Both the position numbers and the translations under genes were made by a program. Under the pieces are notes generated by a model. The model ran no database searches. It had not been told where the DNA came from and saw only the letters and a program-made list of their open reading frames with translations. A stretch of DNA of 64,000 nt from Mycobacterium rhizamassiliense. Lineage in GTDB: Bacteria > Actinomycetota > Actinomycetes > Mycobacteriales > Mycobacteriaceae. This document shows, piece after piece, positions 25,060-34,183 of this stretch. The stretch's first letter is position 1. Every line of letters begins with the position of its first letter. Where the stretch lies: positions 2,528,315-2,592,314 of the forward strand of contig NZ_LT721901.1 in assembly GCF_900157375.1 (NCBI RefSeq), given 5' to 3'.

Positions 25060-25808
25060 GTCGCTCCTCCGGTCGCCCGACGTGTGCCAGTGCGGTTCAT
25101 TACCCGCTCTGCGGCCTGCCAGTGCGCGTCGGTAACCCATAGTCGTGCAAAGGATGCTATCGCCTCATCAGGCGAAACGCCTCGGATTACGCGCTTTATC
25201 TCGGTTGCCGGGTGACGAGCCAGCGACCTCGCGATCGGGCGCCATCCCTCGGTGGGTGACTCGAATGAAGCGCGGGGCAACACCTTGTCCACCAAGCCGA
25301 TCCGCTCGGCGTCGGCCGCGGTGAGCGCCGTTCCGGTACCGGCCAACAGCAGGGCCCTGCTCTTGCCGACCAGCCCGGCCAGGCGCTCCGCGCCACCCCA
25401 GGCCGGCATGATCTCCAGCTCCACCTGATTGAACCCGATCTTGATGTCGTCGGCGGCCAACCGAATGTCCGCTGCGACAGCAACTTCGGCGCCACCGCCG
25501 AAGGCGTGGCCATTGAGCGCCGCGATCACCGGCGCGGGAAAGCTCGCCAGCTGATCGCAGATCGACCGCATCCGCTTGGCCATCGCCGCGGCATCCTCGA
25601 TGGTCCGCAGCGCGCTGAGCTCCTTGAGGTCGCCGCCCGACACGAAGGCCCGATCGCCCGCGCCCTTGATGACCAGGGCGTTGGCCCCCGCCGCCGCGTC
25701 GATCGCCTTCTCCAGCTGTCCCATGGTGTCCAGCGCGATGGCGTTGCGCGCGTGGGGGCGATCGATGGTGAGCACCGCCAGCCCATCGTCGACCTCTAGG
25801 TCCACCAT
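25056..25808 (-). CDS. Enoyl-CoA hydratase/isomerase family protein
   Basis: 250 residues. Crotonase fold with the CoA/oxyanion-hole segments ARNAIALD, GGDLKELS and ALNGHAFGGGAEVAVAADIRLA. The first catalytic Glu of hydratases (GGGAE) is present. The second, 20 residues on, appears to be Gln (FNQVELEIMP), so it may not be a normal hydratase; other crotonase activities or a regulatory, EchA6-like role are possible. It is the first gene of a two-gene unit with the exported protein and is divergent from the lipoprotein gene at 25918. The palindrome at 25848-25866 lies in that promoter region. Confidence 0.88.
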   Translation of the reverse strand: MVDLEVDDGLAVLTIDRPHARNAIALDTMGQLEKAIDAAAGANALVIKGAGDRAFVSGGDLKELSALRTIEDAAAMAKRMRSICDQLASFPAPVIAALNGHAFGGGAEVAVAADIRLAADDIKIGFNQVELEIMPAWGGAERLAGLVGKSRALLLAGTGTALTAADAERIGLVDKVLPRASFESPTEGWRPIARSLARHPATEIKRVIRGVSPDEAIASFARLWVTDAHWQAAERVMNRTGTRRATGGAT

Positions 25809-25847
25809 CCGTCATCGCTCCCGGGACAAAGAAACCTGGATATTGGC

Positions 25848-25867
25848 ATTCTCTTTTCGCGAGAATA
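25848..25867. promoter_or_regulatory. Operator-like palindrome in the hydratase/lipoprotein divergent region
   Basis: ATTCTC (25848-25853) and GAGAAT (25861-25866) are inverted arms around seven bases. The right half contains GCGAGAATA (25859-25867), which recurs in inverted orientation at 26396-26404 ahead of the amidohydrolase. A common regulator is likely. Confidence 0.55.
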
Positions 25868-25917
25868 ACATCATCGTTGCAGGCCGAAGAATCGGTCGGC
25901 GAGGATGGAGGTGCTCG

Positions 25918-26337
25918 GTGCGGAACCGAACCGTGGTCGCCATTGCGGCCCTTACCGTTGCACTGCTGGCGGCGTGCACGTCGCGACCGGTGCCACAGAT
26001 CTCCAGCACGGCAGCGGTGACCGTCGACGGGAAAGACGCGAATTTCCACGTCGTGAAGTGCGGTCAGATGCAGTGGACGCGGACGATCGATATCGGCGGC
26101 AGCTTCGCCGGAGCCAACATCATCATCGATGAGGGTGCGCAGCCGGCGTCGACCGAGTCGGTGCGCATCCAGAATCTCGGTGGGTTCACCGGCATGTACG
26201 CCCGGGGCAACGGTGGCAACGCCGATACGAGCATGACCGGGGACAAATTCACCATCACCGGCACCGCCAACGGTTTCAAGACCGACCAGCCGAACGAAGC
26301 GGCCTCGGCGAACTTCAAAATCACCGTCACCTGCTGA
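25918..26337 (+). CDS. Lipoprotein, LpqH/19-kDa antigen family
   Basis: 139 residues from GTG 25918, six bases after GGAGG (25907-25911). Short signal peptide with lipobox LAAC, acylated Cys20. The mature part has the family features VTVDGKDANFHVVKC and a terminal NFKITVTC, close to LpqH's general scheme with a conserved Cys pair. It would be anchored in the cell envelope. It is divergent from the enoyl-CoA hydratase and upstream of the amidohydrolase operon. Function of this family is poorly defined apart from immune recognition of LpqH. Confidence 0.85.
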   Translation: MRNRTVVAIAALTVALLAACTSRPVPQISSTAAVTVDGKDANFHVVKCGQMQWTRTIDIGGSFAGANIIIDEGAQPASTESVRIQNLGGFTGMYARGNGGNADTSMTGDKFTITGTANGFKTDQPNEAASANFKITVTC

Positions 26338-26387
26338 CCGCGGGCCACCTGCCACCGCGGGGCGCGTGTTGCGGTGACAGCCAGCGA

Positions 26388-26404
26388 GAGAATAGTATTC
26401 TCGC
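26388..26404. promoter_or_regulatory. Perfect operator-like palindrome upstream of the amidohydrolase operon
   Basis: GAGAATAGTATTCTC (26388-26402) has perfect 7-base arms around one G and sits 22 bases before ATG 26425. Its right half TATTCTCGC (26396-26404) is the complement of GCGAGAATA found at 25859-25867. Confidence 0.65.
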
Positions 26405-26424
26405 AAATTGCAAAGGAGAATCTC

Positions 26425-27615
26425 ATGGGCCAGTTGTCGCACCGGATAGACGTCCCGTTTCCGATCTTTGACGCGGACAATCACCTCTACGAGCCGCCGG
26501 AAGCGCTGACCAAGTTCCTGCCCAAGGAGTACAAGAACCACGTCCAGTACGTGCAGGTGAACGGGCGCACCAAGATTGCGCTGCGCGGCCAGATCAGCAA
26601 CTACATCCCCAACCCGACCTTCGAGGTCGTCGCCAAGCCGGGCGCCTGGGAGGAGTACTTCAAGTTCGGTAATCCGGACGGGAAGACCAAGCGCGAGCTG
26701 TTCGGTGAGCCGATGCGCGCGATTCCGGCGTTCTTCGAGCCCGCCCCGCGCCTGGAGAAGATGAACGAGCTGGGCTTGGACCGCACCCTGATGTTCCCGA
26801 CGCTGGCGAGCCTGCTCGAGGAGCGGCTGGCGGACGACCCCGTCGCCATCCACGTCCTGGTCCACGCGCTGAACGAGTGGCTCGACGAGGTCTGGGGCTT
26901 CAACTACCAGAACCGCATCTTCACCACCCCGGTCATCACCCTGCCGATCGTGGAGAAGGCGATCGAGGAGCTGGAGTGGGTGGTCAAGCGCGGCGCTCGC
27001 TGCATCCTGATCCGTCCGGCCCCGGTCCCCGGTTTCCGCGGCCCGCGCTCGTTCGCGCTGCCCGAGTTCGACCCGTTCTGGGAGCGCGTCGTCGAGTACG
27101 ACCTGCTGGTCGGCATGCACTCCAGCGACAGTGGCTACTCCCGGTACACCTCCGAGTGGGACGGGGCCGCCGCAGAGATGCTGCCGTTCCAGACCAATGC
27201 GATGGGCATTCTCAACGAGTGGCGTCCGATTCAGGACTCGGTGGGCTCGTGGGTGATTCACGGCGCGCTCTACCGCCACCCCAAGCTGAAGGTCGCGATC
27301 GTCGAGGCCGGCTCGAAGTGGATGACCCCGCTGCTGGACGGCCTGGCCGAGGTGTTCCGCAAGGCCCCGGAGGCGTTCCCGAGCGATCCCGTCGAGATGG
27401 TCAAGAGTCGGATCCACGTCAGCCCGTTCTTCGAGGACGGCATCGACGATCTGGTCAAGCTCGTCGGCGTGGACCAGGTGCTGTACGGCTCGGACTGGCC
27501 GCACCCGGAAGGGCTGGCGGAGCCGACCTACTACATCGAGGCGCTGTCTCACCTGAAGCCCGAAGATCAGGCGAAGATCATGGGCGGCAACCTCGGACGG
27601 CTCGTCACGGTGTGA
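26425..27615 (+). CDS. Amidohydrolase (amidohydrolase_2/ACMSD-type TIM barrel)
   Basis: 396 residues from ATG 26425, with AAGGAG upstream. The N-terminal motif DADNHLYE at 16-23 replaces the classic DxHxH, as in many mycobacterial members. A later YGSDWPHPEG supplies the conserved Asp and His near the end of the barrel. The family hydrolyses or decarboxylates cyclic and aromatic acids using a metal. The stop overlaps the GTG of the acyl-CoA ligase (GTGA), so the product may be handed on for CoA activation. The operator-like site at 26388 probably controls this operon. Confidence 0.88.
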   Translation: MGQLSHRIDVPFPIFDADNHLYEPPEALTKFLPKEYKNHVQYVQVNGRTKIALRGQISNYIPNPTFEVVAKPGAWEEYFKFGNPDGKTKRELFGEPMRAIPAFFEPAPRLEKMNELGLDRTLMFPTLASLLEERLADDPVAIHVLVHALNEWLDEVWGFNYQNRIFTTPVITLPIVEKAIEELEWVVKRGARCILIRPAPVPGFRGPRSFALPEFDPFWERVVEYDLLVGMHSSDSGYSRYTSEWDGAAAEMLPFQTNAMGILNEWRPIQDSVGSWVIHGALYRHPKLKVAIVEAGSKWMTPLLDGLAEVFRKAPEAFPSDPVEMVKSRIHVSPFFEDGIDDLVKLVGVDQVLYGSDWPHPEGLAEPTYYIEALSHLKPEDQAKIMGGNLGRLVTV

Positions 27616-29051
27616 CAGCCCCGCCAAACTGGCAGACCATCCCCGAGATGGTCTTGAGCGCGGCGGACCGGTTCGGCGACGCGGAAGCGGTCGTCGACGG
27701 TCCGCTGCGCTTTACCTTCACCGAAGTTGTCGAACGAATACGGTGTGCCGCAGGGGCATTCGCGGACCTCGGTGTCGACAAGGGTGAGCGGGTCGCTATC
27801 TGGGCACCCAACTCGGCGGAGTGGATCATCGCCGCGTTCGGGTTGCTCACCGCCGGTGGCGTGCTGGTGCCGGTCAACACCCGGTTCAAGACTGACGAAG
27901 CGGGCGACGTCATCGCGCGCAGTGGGGCAAAGGCCGTCCTGGTGCAGAAGGGGTTTCTGGACCAGGACTACACCGCGCCCGCCGGAATACCCGTCATCGA
28001 CCTGAAGTCCGATTTCCTTTCCAGCGGTTCACCGTTCGAGCGTGCGATGGACGGCACCGACACCTCGGACATCATCTTCACGTCGGGCACCACCGGCCGC
28101 CCGAAGGGCGCGATGATGCACCACCGCCAGACGCTGCGGATGTACGAGGAGTGGGCGACGCTGGCGGACCTGCGCGAGGGCGACCGCTACCTGCAGATCA
28201 ACCCCTACTTCCACACTTTCGGCCTGAAGGCTGGGCTTGTCACGTCGTTTTTGCGCGGCGCGACGATGCTGCCCGTCGCGGTCTTCGATGTCGACACCGT
28301 CGTGGATCTCATTGAGCGCGAACGCATCACGATGCTCCCCGGGCCGCCCACGCTGTACCACTCGTTGCTCGCGGTGGCGGACAAGTCCAAGCTGTCGACG
28401 CTGCGGGCCGGCGTGACCGGCGCGGCCGACATCCCCGTCGAGCTCGTCCGTCGCATCCACGACGAACTGCCGTTCCAGACGTTGATGACCGGCTACGGGC
28501 TGACCGAGGCCGGCAACGTCACCCTCTCGCTGCCCGGCGATTCCTCCGAGGATGTGGCCACCACCGCCGGCGTGCCCTGCGCGGGAGTCGACGTGCGCAT
28601 TGCCGATGACGGCGAGGTGCTGGTGCGCGGGTACGGCGTCATGAAGGGGTATCTGGACGACCCCGCCGCAACCGCGCAAGCGATCGACGCCGACGGCTGG
28701 CTGCACACGGGCGACCTGGGAACCTTCACCGACTCCGGGCGGCTGCGCATCGTCGGGCGCAAGAAGGACATGTTCATCGTCGGCGGCTTCAACGCCTACC
28801 CGGCCGAGATCGAGGGCTTCCTGATGGAACACCCGGCCGTCGCGCAGGCGGCGGTGATCGGTGTGCCGGACGAACGGCTGGGGCAGGTCGGCAAGGCGTT
28901 CGTCGTCCTCAGCGGCGAGGTCACCGCCGACGAGTTGATCGGCTGGTGCCGCGACCGCATGGCCGGATTCAAAGTGCCGCGCGCGGTACAGTTCCTTGAT
29001 TCACTCCCACTCAACGCGACAGGGAAAGTGATGAAGGACCAACTTCGATGA
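27612..29051 (+). CDS. Fatty-acid-CoA ligase (FadD family)
   Basis: 479 residues from GTG 27612. AMP-binding motif TSGTTGRPKG at 157-166, GYGLTEAG in the middle, and the C-terminal GWLHTGDLG, GRKKDMFIVGGFNAYPAEIE and final PLNATGKVMKDQL with the catalytic Lys. It activates a carboxylic acid to acyl-CoA via an acyl-AMP. The position ahead of kdc corresponds to fadD16 of M. tuberculosis as I recall, but orthology is not established. It is in an operon with the amidohydrolase upstream and the small protein downstream (ATGA overlap at 29048). Confidence 0.9.
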   Translation: MTAPPNWQTIPEMVLSAADRFGDAEAVVDGPLRFTFTEVVERIRCAAGAFADLGVDKGERVAIWAPNSAEWIIAAFGLLTAGGVLVPVNTRFKTDEAGDVIARSGAKAVLVQKGFLDQDYTAPAGIPVIDLKSDFLSSGSPFERAMDGTDTSDIIFTSGTTGRPKGAMMHHRQTLRMYEEWATLADLREGDRYLQINPYFHTFGLKAGLVTSFLRGATMLPVAVFDVDTVVDLIERERITMLPGPPTLYHSLLAVADKSKLSTLRAGVTGAADIPVELVRRIHDELPFQTLMTGYGLTEAGNVTLSLPGDSSEDVATTAGVPCAGVDVRIADDGEVLVRGYGVMKGYLDDPAATAQAIDADGWLHTGDLGTFTDSGRLRIVGRKKDMFIVGGFNAYPAEIEGFLMEHPAVAQAAVIGVPDERLGQVGKAFVVLSGEVTADELIGWCRDRMAGFKVPRAVQFLDSLPLNATGKVMKDQLR

Positions 29052-29671
29052 GCGACGGCGATATTCATTCGATGGTGATCGCGTCGGACTATCGCGTGCC
29101 CGACCCGACCAAGGTGTGGCCCTTCCTGGCTCGCAACAAGGCGGCGCTCTCCAACATGGGGGCACACCATGTCCTGGTCTACACGTCGAACCACGACCAC
29201 GGCCGCGTCCTGGTGATGATCGGAGTCCATAGCCGCGAGCCCATCGTGGAGCTGCTGCGCTCGCGGGTCTTCTTCGACTGGTTCGACGAAGCAGGCATCG
29301 AGGACATCCCCGCCGTTTTCGCCGGTGAGATCATCGACCGGTTCGTCCCGGCGCCCCAGCCGGATCCGGCCGCGCCCGGTGTCGTGGTCGCCGCCATCGC
29401 GTCGGTCGACAACGTGGCGATCCTGACCGCCGAGGTCGGAGCCGCGATGGACAGGTTCGCCGTGGCTGGCATCCGAAAGACCTGGGTGTTCCAAGCTTTC
29501 GACGACGATCACGAGGTGCTGATCCTTCAGGAGTTCGCCGACGAGCGGAGCGCGCGTGAGTGGATCGAGCACCCCGATGCCGCCGCCCAATGGATGTCCA
29601 GGGCCGGGGCGGGCGCCTACCCTCCGCTGTTCGTCGGCCAGATGTCCGACATCATGCGTATCGAGGCTTGA
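29048..29671 (+). CDS. Conserved protein of unknown function following fadD
   Basis: 207 residues, soluble, no signal peptide. It shows two similar halves: HHVLVYTSNHDHGRVLVMIGV in the first and TWVFQAFDDDHEVLILQEF in the second, each followed by a helix. This suggests a tandem ferredoxin-like (dimeric alpha/beta barrel) fold. I do not recognise a catalytic residue set. Translational coupling to the ligase suggests a role with its substrate or product. Confidence 0.75.
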   Translation: MSDGDIHSMVIASDYRVPDPTKVWPFLARNKAALSNMGAHHVLVYTSNHDHGRVLVMIGVHSREPIVELLRSRVFFDWFDEAGIEDIPAVFAGEIIDRFVPAPQPDPAAPGVVVAAIASVDNVAILTAEVGAAMDRFAVAGIRKTWVFQAFDDDHEVLILQEFADERSAREWIEHPDAAAQWMSRAGAGAYPPLFVGQMSDIMRIEA

Positions 29672-29687
29672 GTGAGCGGACCACTCG

Positions 29688-29873
29688 GTGTTCGTGTGTC
29701 TGTGTAACGGGGTCACCAGCCAAACGGTGGCCGAGTGCGTGGCGGCCGGGGCGGCGACGACGAAGGACGTCGCCCGGGCCTGCGGTGCGGGCGCCGACTG
29801 CGGACGCTGCCGGCGCACGGTGCGCTCGATATTGGGGTCCCCAGACCCCGAATGCAAGACGCGTTCGGTCTAG
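29688..29873 (+). CDS. bfd: Bacterioferritin-associated ferredoxin-like 2Fe-2S protein
   Basis: 61 residues from GTG 29688. The four cluster ligands of the Bfd family are visible: C4, C6 (VCLCNGVT) and C38, C41 (DCGRC). In other bacteria Bfd reduces bacterioferritin to release iron. The stop (29871-29873) overlaps the end of the converging kdc by four bases. No bacterioferritin gene is nearby in this window, so another redox partner is possible. The symbol is by family only. Confidence 0.82.
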   Translation: MFVCLCNGVTSQTVAECVAAGAATTKDVARACGAGADCGRCRRTVRSILGSPDPECKTRSV

Positions 29874-31579
29874 GGCGCCGAAGCCTGCGGCGACATGGGT
29901 TGCACGAGTTTGCCTAGCAGGGGCGGTATTTCGAGCCGGGGCAGCACTGCCTCGACGAACACCATGCGGTCCTGGTAGTCCGCGGCGGCGGCCAATGCAT
30001 CGTCGAGTTCCCCGTGGGTCCGTACCCGGAACGCCAAGTGATCGACGACGCCCAGCGTCTTCGGAACGTCCGTCCAGTTCCAATTGACGATGTCGTTGTA
30101 CGGCGCCTGCGGCCCGTGGATCGCGCGCTCCACGGTGTAGCCGTCGTTGTTGACCACCACGATCACCGGGCACAGCCCCTCGCGCGAGAAAGTGCCGAGC
30201 TCTTGGATGGTCAGCTGAGCGGCGCCATCGCCGATCAGCAACACCGTTCGCCGGTCGCGGTGCGCCACTCCCGCGCCGAGGGCCGCAGGCAGCGTGTAAC
30301 CGATTGAGCCCCAAAGGGGTTGGCCGATGAAGGTGACACCCCGCGGCAACCGGTGGTCGGCCATGCCGTAGAACGAGGTGCCCTGGTCGGCGAGCACCAC
30401 GTTGCCCGGTGTGAGGGCTCCACAAACGCGGTCCCACAACATCTGTTGGGTGAGTGGTTGATCGCGCGGTGGGGACGGCGGCGGCGGCACCACCGGCGGC
30501 GATACCACCGGTGGTGACGTGACACCGCGCCCCGTCAGGATCCCGGCCAGCGCGTCCAGGGCGGCGCCCATCTCCAGTGGCGCGAAGACGTGGCCGGCCA
30601 CGCTGCTCTGGTACTGCCCGATGTCGATGGTGCGCGCGGTGTCGATCCGCTGACTGAAGAAGCCACTGACCATATCGGTGAAAACCACTCCGGCAGTGAC
30701 CAAAACGGGTGCGTCCTCGACCGCCGAGCGCACCTGCGGCGCGCTGGCCGCACCGGCATAGATGCCCAGATAGTTGGGCGAGCTCTCGTCGAGCAGGCTC
30801 TTTCCCCACATCAATGTCGCGTACGGCACCACGTCGGCCGCCAGCAGCGCCTCGAGCTCTTTGACCGCTTGGAGGCGATGCACCAGCAGGTCGGCCAGCA
30901 CCGTCAACTGGTCATCGGCGATGAGCTCGGTGGCGGCATCGACGAACATCGACAGCGCTCGGGGACTGGTGCCGCCGGTGTAGCGCGGCAGCGGCGCGTC
31001 CGGGGGTTCGGTGGGGAAGCGCGCGACGTCGGTGGACAGCAGGATGTAGCCCGGCCGCTTTTGCTCACGCACCTCGCAAAGCACTCGGTCGATCTCCCTG
31101 CGCGCCGTCGCGGGCATGAGATTCGCTTGGGCACAAGTGATTTCGCGGCTGATCCGGAAGAAGTGCTCGAAGTCCCCGTCGCCCAGCGAGTGATGCAGGG
31201 CCCGCCGGGTGCCCTGGGCGTCTTTGGAGGGGCCGCCGACGATGTGCACGACCGGCACGTGCTCGGCGTACCCGCCGGCGACCGCGTTGACCGCCGAGAG
31301 TTCACCCACCCCGAATGTTGTTACCAGAGCTGACATTCCACGCAGTCGCCCGTAGCCGTCAGCGGCGTACCCGGCGTTGAGTTCGTTGGCGCAGCCGACC
31401 CAGCGAATGGCCGGATGGGCGACGATGTGGTCGAGAAATTCCAGGTTGTAGTCACCTGGGACGCCGAAGATCTCGGAGATGCCGAGTTCGGCCAGACGGT
31501 CTAAGAGGTAGTCACCGACGGTGTAGACGGGTTCGGCGGGAACCGATCCCGCCGCGGTCGTGGAATCAGTCACGAACAC
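29870..31579 (-). CDS. kdc: Branched-chain alpha-keto-acid decarboxylase, thiamine diphosphate-dependent
   Basis: 569 residues from GTG 31579 (GTG 31573, giving a TDSTTAAG start, is an alternative). Three-domain pyruvate-decarboxylase fold: PYR domain with the activating Glu in [15 protein letters not shown], central domain, and PP domain with the thiamine-diphosphate motif GDGAAQ...NNDGYT. Long stretches are the same as I remember for M. tuberculosis Rv0853c (Kdc), for example [15 protein letters not shown] and [13 protein letters not shown] proline-rich linker ([11 protein letters not shown]) joins the last two domains. It decarboxylates branched-chain and aromatic 2-keto acids to aldehydes. 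Divergent from the SRPBCC gene at 31638. Confidence 0.95.
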   Translation of the reverse strand: MFVTDSTTAAGSVPAEPVYTVGDYLLDRLAELGISEIFGVPGDYNLEFLDHIVAHPAIRWVGCANELNAGYAADGYGRLRGMSALVTTFGVGELSAVNAVAGGYAEHVPVVHIVGGPSKDAQGTRRALHHSLGDGDFEHFFRISREITCAQANLMPATARREIDRVLCEVREQKRPGYILLSTDVARFPTEPPDAPLPRYTGGTSPRALSMFVDAATELIADDQLTVLADLLVHRLQAVKELEALLAADVVPYATLMWGKSLLDESSPNYLGIYAGAASAPQVRSAVEDAPVLVTAGVVFTDMVSGFFSQRIDTARTIDIGQYQSSVAGHVFAPLEMGAALDALAGILTGRGVTSPPVVSPPVVPPPPSPPRDQPLTQQMLWDRVCGALTPGNVVLADQGTSFYGMADHRLPRGVTFIGQPLWGSIGYTLPAALGAGVAHRDRRTVLLIGDGAAQLTIQELGTFSREGLCPVIVVVNNDGYTVERAIHGPQAPYNDIVNWNWTDVPKTLGVVDHLAFRVRTHGELDDALAAAADYQDRMVFVEAVLPRLEIPPLLGKLVQPMSPQASAP

Positions 31580-31637
31580 GACGGTACGCTCGGTCGAATT
31601 TGCTACCGGTGCGACGTCGTTTCGCTAGGGTGCGGCC

Positions 31638-32081
31638 ATGGCGATCAAAGAAACCCGGGAAGTTGTCATCGAGGCCAGCCCCGAAGAGATCCTCGATGTC
31701 GTCGCTGATTTTGAGAGCATGCCCGAGTGGTCCTCGGCGCACCAGAGCGCCGAAATTCTCGAGCGCAACGCCGCTGGCCGCCCGACCAAGGTCAAGATGA
31801 AAGTCAAAGCCGCGGGCATAACCGACGACCAGGTGATCGCCTACACATGGGGCGACAACGTGGTGAGCTGGTCGCTGATCAGCTCGGGCCAACAGCGCTC
31901 GCAGGACGCGTCCTACACGCTGGTTCCCGACGGCGATGCCACCCTGGTCAAGTTCCAGCTCAGCGTCGACCCGGTGGTCCCGGTGCCCGGGTTCATCTTG
32001 AAACGCGCCATCAAGGGCACGGTCGACAGCGGGACCGATGGCCTGCGCAAGCGGGTGCTGCAGCTGAAGAAGGGCAAGTAG
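31638..32081 (+). CDS. SRPBCC (START-like) family protein, Rv0854-type
   Basis: 147 residues, ATG 31638. Pattern of polyketide cyclase/dehydrase-type SRPBCC proteins: a helix-grip fold with VVIEASPEEILDVVADFESMPEW, RPTKVKMKVKAAG and VPVPGFILKRAIKG. Such proteins bind hydrophobic ligands in a deep cavity. It is the first of three paralogues around far (31638, 33219, 33722), as in M. tuberculosis Rv0854, Rv0856 and Rv0857 by memory. It lies six bases ahead of far and is probably co-transcribed. Confidence 0.88.
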   Translation: MAIKETREVVIEASPEEILDVVADFESMPEWSSAHQSAEILERNAAGRPTKVKMKVKAAGITDDQVIAYTWGDNVVSWSLISSGQQRSQDASYTLVPDGDATLVKFQLSVDPVVPVPGFILKRAIKGTVDSGTDGLRKRVLQLKKGK

Positions 32082-32087
32082 GACGCC

Positions 32088-33161
32088 GTGGCTGGACCGC
32101 TGGCCGGCATCAAGGTCGTCGAACTCGGTGGCATCGGCCCGGGCCCGCACACCGGAATGGTGCTCGCCGATCTCGGCGCCGACGTGGTGCGGGTGCGCCG
32201 CCCCGGCGGGCTGACGATGCCGGCCGAAGACTGCGACCTATTGCACCGCGGCAAGCGGATCGTCGATCTCGACGTCAAGTCCGAGCCCGAGGCGCTGCTG
32301 GCGCTGGCCGCCAAGGCCGACGTGTTGTTGGACTGCTTTCGGCCCGGCACCTGCGAGCGCCTGGGCATCGGACCCGACGAGTGCGCGGCGGTGAACCCGC
32401 GACTGATCTTCGCGCGGATTACCGGTTGGGGACAGGACGGGCCACTGGCTTCGACCGCCGGCCACGACATCAACTACCTGTCGCAGACGGGCGCGCTGTC
32501 GGCGCTGGGCTATGCCGATCGTCCGCCGATGCCGCCGCTGAACCTGGTCGCGGACTTCGGCGGCGGCTCGATGCTGGCGCTGCTGGGGATCGTGACCGCA
32601 CTGTACGAGCGGGAGCGGTCGGGCCGGGGCCAGGTTGTCGACGCCGCGATGGTCGACGGCGTCAGCGTGCTGTGCCAAATGATGTGGACTATGAAGGGAA
32701 TTGGCAGCCTGCGCGACAAGCGGGAATCCTTCTTGCTGGACGGTGGCGCCCCGTTCTATCGGTGCTACGAGACGTCCGACGGCAAGTACATGGCCGTCGG
32801 CGCCATCGAGCCGCAGTTCTTCGCGGCGCTGTGCAGCGGGCTCGGGCTGGCGCCCGGCGACGTACCCGATCAGCTCGACGCGGGTTCGTACCAACAGATG
32901 CACGACGTCTTCGCGCAACGGTTCGCCAGCCGGACGCGCGACGAGTGGACGCAGGTCTTCGCCGGCACCGATGCGTGCGTCACTCCGGTGCTGACGTGGA
33001 CCGAGGCCGCCACCGACGACCATTTGAACGCGCGCGCCACGGTGATCACCGCCCATGGCGTCGAGCAGGCCGCACCGGCTCCCCGCTTTTCCCGAACGCC
33101 GCCGGGGCCGGTCGGGCCACCGCCGCGTTCCACCACAGCGATCAGCGAAATCGGCTGGTAG
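32088..33161 (+). CDS. far: Alpha-methylacyl-CoA racemase family protein (fatty-acid-CoA racemase)
   Basis: 357 residues from GTG 32088. Family III CoA-transferase/racemase: GPLAGIKVVELGGIGPGPHTGMVLADLGADVVRV region (shown by LADLGADVV), CFRPG, TGWGQDGP. The catalytic His in GHDINY and Asp in LVADFGGG match the residues of the characterised mycobacterial Mcr. The enzyme epimerises 2-methyl-branched acyl-CoAs so that they can enter beta-oxidation. By position and sequence it corresponds to Rv0855 (far). Confidence 0.93.
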   Translation: MAGPLAGIKVVELGGIGPGPHTGMVLADLGADVVRVRRPGGLTMPAEDCDLLHRGKRIVDLDVKSEPEALLALAAKADVLLDCFRPGTCERLGIGPDECAAVNPRLIFARITGWGQDGPLASTAGHDINYLSQTGALSALGYADRPPMPPLNLVADFGGGSMLALLGIVTALYERERSGRGQVVDAAMVDGVSVLCQMMWTMKGIGSLRDKRESFLLDGGAPFYRCYETSDGKYMAVGAIEPQFFAALCSGLGLAPGDVPDQLDAGSYQQMHDVFAQRFASRTRDEWTQVFAGTDACVTPVLTWTEAATDDHLNARATVITAHGVEQAAPAPRFSRTPPGPVGPPPRSTTAISEIGW

Positions 33162-33218
33162 CCAGAAATTTAACTTAATACGTTCCGTAGGCCGGACGCC
33201 GTTGCTAGGTTGAAGGCA

Positions 33219-33674
33219 GTGGCTGTAAAGGCATCACGAGAATTTATCGTTCACGCGCCGCTGGACGTGGTCATGGGGGCGCTCGAGGATGTCGGCGTGC
33301 TGGAAACCTGGTCGCCACTGCACAAAAAGGTGGAAGTGATCGACCGCTATCCCGACGGGCGGCCGCACCACGTGAGGGCGACTATCAGGGTTTTCGGGCT
33401 CACCGACAAAGAAATCGTCGAGTATCACTGGGGCCCCGACTGGGTGGTCTACGACGCCAAGGGCACCGCCCAACAGCACGGCCAACACGTCGAGTACAAC
33501 CTCAAGCCCGCGGGCGTCGACCAGACCCGCGTGCGGTTCGACATCACCGTCGAACCCGCGGGGCCCATCCCGAGTTTCATCGTGCGGCGGGCCGCCGAGA
33601 ACGTTCTCGACAAGTCGATGCGGGGGCTGCGCGCCCTCGTCGCGGGGAGCGGCGAAGCGGACAACGCAACGTAA
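33219..33674 (+). CDS. SRPBCC family protein, Rv0856-type
   Basis: 151 residues from GTG 33219, chosen over TTG 33210 so that the N-terminus (AVKASREFIVHAPLDVV) lines up with the two paralogues. Sequence pattern WSPLHKKVEVIDRYPDGRPHHV and VEYHWGPDWVVYD is nearly shared with the next gene, so this pair arose by a tandem duplication later than the split from the 31638 copy. Hydrophobic-ligand binding is likely; nothing more is visible. Confidence 0.87.
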   Translation: MAVKASREFIVHAPLDVVMGALEDVGVLETWSPLHKKVEVIDRYPDGRPHHVRATIRVFGLTDKEIVEYHWGPDWVVYDAKGTAQQHGQHVEYNLKPAGVDQTRVRFDITVEPAGPIPSFIVRRAAENVLDKSMRGLRALVAGSGEADNAT

Positions 33675-33721
33675 TTACCGCTTTTCGGCTCGGCGGGGCA
33701 GCGCGAGGTCTAACTTGGTAG

Positions 33722-34183
33722 ATGGTGGCCATACGCGCATCGTCTGAGATTGTCATTGAGGCGCCCCCGACAGTGATCATGGAGGCGCTCTCCGACATGG
33801 ACGCCGTCCCCTCCTGGTCCCCGTTGCACAGGCGAGTGGAAGTCGTCGACCGCTATCCGGACGGCCTGCCCCATCACGTGAGAATGACGATCAGGGTGAG
33901 CGGCATCGCGGACACCGAATTGGTCGAATATCACTGGGGCCCCGACTGGATGGTCTGGGATGCGCAGCGGACCTCCCAACAACACGCTCAGCACGGCGAA
34001 TACAACCTGGAGCGCGAGGGCGACGAGAAGACCCGGGTGCGATTCAGCCTCACGATCGAGCTTCGGGTGCCGCTGCCCGGGTTCTGGGTGCGTTCGGCCG
34101 GTAACAAAATCCTCAACGCTGCGCTGGAGGGCCTGCGCACGCGCGTGATGGGCGACGAGGGTCCTACCCAGCCCCATTCTTGA
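33722..34183 (+). CDS. SRPBCC family protein, Rv0857-type
   Basis: 153 residues from ATG 33722 (GTG 33725 would align better with the paralogues). It is close to the previous gene: WSPLHRRVEVVDRYPDGLPHHV and VEYHWGPDWMVWD. The 3' end overlaps the end of the converging dapC by 20 bases. Same general role as its paralogues, unknown ligand. Confidence 0.87.
   Translation: MVAIRASSEIVIEAPPTVIMEALSDMDAVPSWSPLHRRVEVVDRYPDGLPHHVRMTIRVSGIADTELVEYHWGPDWMVWDAQRTSQQHAQHGEYNLEREGDEKTRVRFSLTIELRVPLPGFWVRSAGNKILNAALEGLRTRVMGDEGPTQPHS

Noticed and set aside
25168..27627. 819-codon minus-strand frame opposite the amidohydrolase and lipoprotein
   Set aside because: Antisense open frame caused by high GC; composition is Arg/Gly/His-rich with no domain, while the plus-strand genes have clear family motifs and ribosome binding sites.
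29652..30809. 385-codon minus-strand frame overlapping kdc
   Set aside because: Out-of-frame shadow of kdc with Arg-rich composition.
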